From: JBOIBN01 sp050739575
GTDB taxonomy: Bacteria; Pseudomonadota; Gammaproteobacteria; JAKDMP01
Length of the DNA: 29,941 bases
Assembly (NCBI GenBank): GCA_050739575.1
Contig: JBOIBN010000030.1
Coordinates: forward strand, 1 to 29,941
Direction of reading: 5' to 3'
The translations under genes and the position numbers were made by a program. Under the pieces are notes generated by a model. The model worked only from the letters and a program-made list of their open reading frames with translations, did no database searches and was not told where the DNA came from. How positions within the stretch are numbered: the first letter of the stretch is position 1; every line of letters starts with the position of its first letter. Shown here piece by piece: positions 25,960-29,941 of the stretch.

Positions 25960-26284
25960 TATCGATGGCTTCGGTGTGTCCATAATGTGCGGTTGCAATG
26001 CCTTGTGCCGGTTGACGGATACGCAAGAATATTTCAGATGAATTCGTGTGCCCGATCTTTCGAAACATGAGTTATAACGCGCGCTTGCGCGCGATGTGTT
26101 TCAGCTGCGTACGGTACGCCTTAGTTCGACCTGTTTTCAGGTATCTGCGGGGGTAAACGGATCTTGCTTTTAAGGTGTAGGGGGTGGGCGAAAGCGGTAC
26201 GGAATGCTATGATTTCTTTGTTAACTTGTTGATTCTGCCTGTGGCGACTTGAGTCGGCACAGCATTAGATAGTCGGAGGACGCC
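25960..26284. other. Intergenic stretch before the class III aminotransferase
   Basis: No gene is recognised. It holds a self-complementary CGCGCGC-TT-GCGCGCG (26078-26093) and a TATGAT (26207-26212) that could be a -10 without a convincing -35. A TGTCC at 25977-25981, just outside the right att repeat, recalls the TGTCCAAAACT pair inside the left end. Confidence 0.5.
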
Positions 26285-27808
26285 ATGAACCCGATACTCG
26301 ACAACCTCAAGCGCATCCGCTCGCGCAGCGGCGGAGCCGATGCGCTTGGCCTTCCCGATGAAACGATTGCCCGCTTCGCCGAACGGGATCCGAATCTTGC
26401 CGTGGCGATTGCCGAGGCGGAGCGGGAACTTGCCCGCATCGAGGCCGAGTTTCCAGAACTACTGAAGCGAGGCGAAGCGGATCAGGCGCAGGCGATCCAG
26501 GATGACTTCGTCAATTTCTATCCCGACGATGCGGTGAATCCGTACGTGCCACTTGCTGCGCGTGGACCGTGGATCGTGACCGTGGCCGGCGCCGTGATTC
26601 ATGACAACGGCGGCTACGGGATGCTCGGCCTTGGCCATGCACCGCAGGGCGTGCTCGCGGCAATGAACCGACCGCAGGTCATGGCCAACGTGATGACGCC
26701 AAATTATTCGCAGTTACGTTTGGCGCGTGCGTTGCGCCGCGAGATTGGCCATTCGCACGGCGATTGCCCGTTCCTCCGCTTTCTGGCAATGAACAGCGGC
26801 TCGGAGGCGGTGGCGGTGGCGGCGCGTATTTCCGATGTCAATGCCAAGCTGATGACGGATCCGGGCGGGCGTTATGCCGGACGAAAAATCAGGCATTTGT
26901 CGCTAGGCGGCGGATTCCACGGCCGCACCGAGCGTGCCGCGCGTTTTTCCGACTCTTCGCGCGCAGCCTACCGCAAGCATCTCGCGAGTTTTCGCGACCA
27001 CGACGATCTGTGGACCGTGGCCCCCAACGATCTCGCGGGTCTGCGCTCTGTGTTTGAACGCGCCGAACGCGAGCGCGTTTTTCTGGAGGCCTTTTTTCTC
27101 GAACCCGTGATGGGCGAGGGCGATCCGGGGCAGGCGATCAATCCGGAGTTTTACCGTTTCGCGCGCGAACTGACAGAGGCGCACGGCGGACTGCTGCTGG
27201 TGGATTCCATCCAGGCGGGGCTGCGTGCCCACGGCGTGCTTTCGATCGTGGATTATCCGGGCTTCGAACGGGAACAGGCGCCGGACATGGAAGCCTATTC
27301 AAAGGCGCTCAACGCCGGACAGTTTCCGCTTTCGGTACTGGCCATGAACGGGCGTGCCGCGAAGCTGTATCGCAAGGGTATCTACGGCAACACCATGACG
27401 GCAAATCCGCGCGCGATGGATGTCGCCGTCGCGGTGCTGGAGGCGGTAACGCCGGAGCTGCGTGAAAATATCCGCAGACGGGGGCGCGAGTTCATCGAAA
27501 AGTTCGAGGCCCTGCGGCGCGAACTCGATGGCCTGATCACACGAGTACAGGGCACGGGGCTATTGTTCAGTTGCGAGCTGGCGCCCGAGTACAAGATCTT
27601 CGGCGCCGGATCCACCGAGGAGTATCTGCGCCGCCACGGCATCGGCGTGATCCACGGGGGTGCTCGCTCGCTGCGCTATACGCCGCACTTCGCGATCGGC
27701 TCCGAAGAAGTGGACCTGGTAGTGAGCGCTACACGGGACGCCTTGCTTAGCGGCCCCGGCGGCCGGAGTGCCGCCGCTCTGGCGGAGACGGAAGCGGTCG
27801 AGCCCTGA
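26285..27808 (+). CDS. Class III PLP-dependent aminotransferase, substrate unknown
   Basis: A 507-residue fold-type I enzyme of aminotransferase class III. The substrate-entry glycine region NSGSEAVAVAAR (170-181), GGFHGRTERA (209-218), the cofactor aspartate D307 in LLLVDSIQAG and the pyridoxal lysine K340 in AYSKALNAGQFPLS are present. GNTMTANPRAMDVA corresponds to the phosphate-binding threonine loop. It is longer than the usual 400-460 residues because of an N-terminal helical extension of about 75 residues. The 'DEVQ' of most class III members is DSIQ here. The ATG at 26285 has an ideal ribosome binding site (GGAGG). It stands alone between the integration remnant and tRNA-Leu. Substrate cannot be inferred. 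Confidence 0.88.
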   Translation: MNPILDNLKRIRSRSGGADALGLPDETIARFAERDPNLAVAIAEAERELARIEAEFPELLKRGEADQAQAIQDDFVNFYPDDAVNPYVPLAARGPWIVTVAGAVIHDNGGYGMLGLGHAPQGVLAAMNRPQVMANVMTPNYSQLRLARALRREIGHSHGDCPFLRFLAMNSGSEAVAVAARISDVNAKLMTDPGGRYAGRKIRHLSLGGGFHGRTERAARFSDSSRAAYRKHLASFRDHDDLWTVAPNDLAGLRSVFERAERERVFLEAFFLEPVMGEGDPGQAINPEFYRFARELTEAHGGLLLVDSIQAGLRAHGVLSIVDYPGFEREQAPDMEAYSKALNAGQFPLSVLAMNGRAAKLYRKGIYGNTMTANPRAMDVAVAVLEAVTPELRENIRRRGREFIEKFEALRRELDGLITRVQGTGLLFSCELAPEYKIFGAGSTEEYLRRHGIGVIHGGARSLRYTPHFAIGSEEVDLVVSATRDALLSGPGGRSAAALAETEAVEP

Positions 27809-27863
27809 AGAAGTTCCGTCACTCGACGCCTCCGGCGCTGCCGCCTGGGGAACAAGCGCCGCT

Positions 27864-27869
27864 TATAAT
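27864..27869 (+). promoter_or_regulatory. -10 element of the tRNA-Leu (possibly tig) promoter
   Basis: A perfect TATAAT 23 bases before tRNA-Leu is followed by a GC-rich discriminator (CCGGCGCCGG region), as in stringently controlled stable-RNA promoters. No good -35 is visible. The transcript could continue into tig and clpP. Confidence 0.5.
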
Positions 27870-27892
27870 ATCCGGCGCCGGTAGGGCCGCGC

Positions 27893-27979
27893 GCGAAAGT
27901 GGCGGAACGGTAGACGCGCCGGCCTTAGGAGCCGGTGGGGTAATCCCCCGTGAGAGTTCGAATCTCTCCTTTCGCACCA
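27893..27979 (+). tRNA. tRNA-Leu (anticodon UAG)
   Basis: An 87-base class II tRNA with encoded CCA. The acceptor GCGAAAG pairs with CTTTCGC and the discriminator is A. The anticodon stem CCGGC/GCCGG has loop CTTAGGA (TAG at 34-36). A long variable arm (TGGGGTAATCCCCCG region) and T arm GAGAG-TTCGAAT-CTCTC follow. It lies 34 bases before tig, an order seen in many gammaproteobacteria. Confidence 0.95.
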
Positions 27980-28013
27980 TCCATCCATACGATTGAACGG
28001 CAGGCAGAAACCC

Positions 28014-29339
28014 ATGCAGGTATCGGTCGAGGAAAGCGGCGCCTTGAAGCGCCGGCTGAGCGTCACGATCCCCGGCGAGAATATCGAAACCGAGGTCGCC
28101 CGCCGGCTGGAAGGGCTTGGCAAGCGAGCCAAGATCAAGGGTTTTCGCCCGGGCAAGGCGCCGGCCAAGGTCGTGCGCCAACAATACGGAGCCGCGATAC
28201 GCGAGGACGTGCTGGAGGAGTTGGTGCGGTCGCATTATGCCGAGGCGGTAGCCCAGGAAAACCTCGCTCCGGCCGGGGAACCGAGCTTCGATCCCGGCAA
28301 GACGGCGAATGACGGCAGCTACACCTTTGTCGCCGAGCTGGAGGTGTATCCGCAGTTCGATCCACGAGGTGTGGACGAACTTGTCTTGACGCGCCCGCGG
28401 GTCGAAATCGCCGATGCCGATGTGGATGAAGTCATGCAGCGGCTGCGACGCCAGAAAGGGCAGTGGGTCGAGGTTAAACGCCCGGCCGTCGCCGGCGATC
28501 GCGTGGTGCTGGACTTCGAGGGCCGTATCGAGGGCGAACCCTTCGAGGGCAATACCGAGAAGGACATGGCGCTGGTTCTCGGCTCGCACGAGACGATACC
28601 GGGTTTCGAGGAAGGTCTGGAAGGCATCACGACAGGCGCCGCGCGGGCCCTCGATCTCGAGTTCCCGTCCGATTACCGCAAGCAGGATCTGGCTGGGCGT
28701 CCGGTGCGCTTCGAGGTCACGGCCCACCGCATCGAAGCGCTGGAATTGCCGGCGCTGGAGGACGCCTTTGCGGTGGCCTACGGAGTTGGCGAAGGCGGCC
28801 TTGCGCGTCTGCGCGCGCGGGTGCGCGAAAACATGACGGCAGAGGCCGAGGAGCGTATCCGCGCGGAGTTGCTGCACGGGTTGAGCGACCAACTCGTGGC
28901 CGCCAATCCCATCGAGGTTCCGACGGCTCTGACCGAGGAGGAGATAGCGCGCCAGAAGCGAATTGCCTTGCGGCGCTTTGGCATCGCGCCCGAAGAGCGG
29001 CAGCTTTTGTCCCTGCCGCGCGAGCCGTTTGCCGATACCGCCGAACGCCGGGTGCGACTCGGGCTTATTCTTTCGCGCCTGATCGAGCGTGAGGCGTTCC
29101 GGCCCGATCCGGCGCGAGTGGAAAAACGGATTATGGAATTCACGGCGGACGCGGAGGATCCGGTTGCCGAGGCGCGGAAAATACGCACCGACAACGAGGC
29201 CATGCGCCAGATCGAGGCCTTGGTGCTCGAGGACATGGCCTATGACTGGTTGCTGGAACAGGCTACGATTACCGAGGAGCCCAGGGGCTTCTTCGAATTC
29301 ATGGAGCCGCGCGAAGGCGGCGCAACGGAGCAGAAGTAA
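28014..29339 (+). CDS. tig: Trigger factor, ribosome-bound chaperone
   Basis: A 441-residue trigger factor (E. coli: 432). It binds near the ribosome exit tunnel and helps nascent chains fold, with peptidyl-prolyl isomerase activity. The ribosome-binding signature GFRPGKAP is at residues 43-50. The FKBP-type domain covers about 150-245 (GDRVVLDFEGRIEGEPFEG, IPGFEEGLEG) and the helical C-terminal arms fill the rest. The ATG at 28014 gives the family N-terminus MQVSVEESGALKRRL; an in-frame TTG at 27993 is rejected. clpP begins on the very next base after the stop, so the two are coupled. Confidence 0.97.
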   Translation: MQVSVEESGALKRRLSVTIPGENIETEVARRLEGLGKRAKIKGFRPGKAPAKVVRQQYGAAIREDVLEELVRSHYAEAVAQENLAPAGEPSFDPGKTANDGSYTFVAELEVYPQFDPRGVDELVLTRPRVEIADADVDEVMQRLRRQKGQWVEVKRPAVAGDRVVLDFEGRIEGEPFEGNTEKDMALVLGSHETIPGFEEGLEGITTGAARALDLEFPSDYRKQDLAGRPVRFEVTAHRIEALELPALEDAFAVAYGVGEGGLARLRARVRENMTAEAEERIRAELLHGLSDQLVAANPIEVPTALTEEEIARQKRIALRRFGIAPEERQLLSLPREPFADTAERRVRLGLILSRLIEREAFRPDPARVEKRIMEFTADAEDPVAEARKIRTDNEAMRQIEALVLEDMAYDWLLEQATITEEPRGFFEFMEPREGGATEQK

Positions 29340-29941
29340 ATGAGCGAAATTTCCGCCCAGGCCCTGGTTCCGATCGTCGTCGAACAGACGCCGCGCGGCG
29401 AACGTGCTTACGACATCTACTCGCGCCTGCTCAAGGAGCGCGTGGTCTTCATGGTCGGGCCGATCGAGGATCACATTGCCAACCTGGTCGTCGCCCAGCT
29501 GCTGTTCCTGGAATCGGAGAATCCGGACAAGGACATCAGCCTCTACATCAATTCGCCCGGCGGCTCGGTGACGGCGGGTCTTTCCATCTACGACACCATG
29601 CAGTTCGTGAAGCCCGATGTCTCGACGATCTGTCTTGGACAGGCAGCTAGCATGGCTGCGGTGCTACTTGCCGGCGGCACCAAGGGCAAACGCTACTGCC
29701 TGCCGCATTCGCGGATGATGATCCACCAGCCTCTGGGCGGCGTTCAGGGACAGCAGTCGGACATCGAAATTCATGCGCGCGAGATTCTCGCCATTCGCGA
29801 ACGGCTGAACCGGATTCTCGCGGCGCACACCGGTCAGACGCTGGAGAAGATCCAGACCGATACTGACCGCGACCGGTTCCTGAGTGCGGACGAGGCGCTG
29901 GAGTACGGGCTTCTCGACAGCATCCTCAAGAATCGCGGCAC
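29340..29941 (+). CDS. clpP: ClpP, ATP-dependent protease proteolytic subunit (3' end cut by the window)
   Basis: The first 200 residues of the serine protease that forms the proteolytic barrel working with ClpX or ClpA. The catalytic triad is S104 (GQAASMAAVLL), H129 (MMIHQPLGG) and D178 (DRDRF), the same spacing as in E. coli ClpP (111, 136, 185). The N-terminus (LVPIVVEQTPRGERAYDIYSRLL) is typical. ATG at 29340 follows the tig stop TAA directly. Only some 7-15 codons should be missing to the right. Confidence 0.97.
   Translation, partial: MSEISAQALVPIVVEQTPRGERAYDIYSRLLKERVVFMVGPIEDHIANLVVAQLLFLESENPDKDISLYINSPGGSVTAGLSIYDTMQFVKPDVSTICLGQAASMAAVLLAGGTKGKRYCLPHSRMMIHQPLGGVQGQQSDIEIHAREILAIRERLNRILAAHTGQTLEKIQTDTDRDRFLSADEALEYGLLDSILKNRG

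Noticed and set aside
27819..29474. 551-codon open frame on the minus strand across tig
   Set aside because: Antisense shadow of trigger factor and the start of clpP; it also crosses tRNA-Leu, and shows no protein family pattern.

Overview
The window reads as a chromosomal segment of a GC-rich (around 60% by eye) gammaproteobacterium. The protein families, the order tRNA-Leu, tig, clpP at the right end, the E. coli-type TatD and the YfdC-type transporter all point that way. I cannot place it to genus. Gene density is high, and most genes are ordinary housekeeping or metabolic genes.

Left part (1-7800): after the tail of an unidentified gene comes a YfdC-like formate/nitrite-family transporter (+). 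It faces a compact minus-strand SUF iron-sulfur cluster operon, read right to left as Rrf2 regulator, sufB, sufC, sufD, sufS, sufU, sufT and a Rieske ferredoxin. Neighbouring genes from the regulator through sufU overlap by 1 to 14 bases. A strong promoter at 7789-7817 carries a palindrome matching the core of the type 1 IscR site over its -10, and two terminator-like hairpins lie after the Rieske gene.

Middle (7998-19927): a tandem pair of paralogous membrane-anchored TolB-like/TPR proteins (-); a small operon of a DUF962 membrane protein and a degenerate NERD-like protein (+); an M20 peptidase and tatD (-); a DUF4389 protein (+); an HSDL2-type short-chain dehydrogenase (-); then sulfurtransferase, a 2OG-Fe(II) oxygenase/SEC-C gene broken by an in-frame TAG, and an acyl-CoA dehydrogenase (+).

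Right part (20228-29941): a class I aminotransferase (-) diverges from uvrB (+). A dispersed tRNA cluster follows (Arg-UCU, His-GUG, Lys-CUU, Leu-UAG), with a DUF3667 membrane gene between Arg and His and a class III aminotransferase before Leu. The 3' end of tRNA-Lys is repeated exactly (34 bases) 766 bases downstream. The enclosed DNA holds fragments resembling a phage NlpC/P60 tail peptidase and an XRE repressor, so this looks like a decayed tRNA-targeted integrative element. The window ends in tig and an almost complete clpP.

I did not find a complete new multi-gene system. The items most worth following are the tRNA-Lys relic, the amber-interrupted oxygenase, the hairpin-rich tRNA-His/tRNA-Lys spacer, the transporter frame with no stop, and the suf operator.
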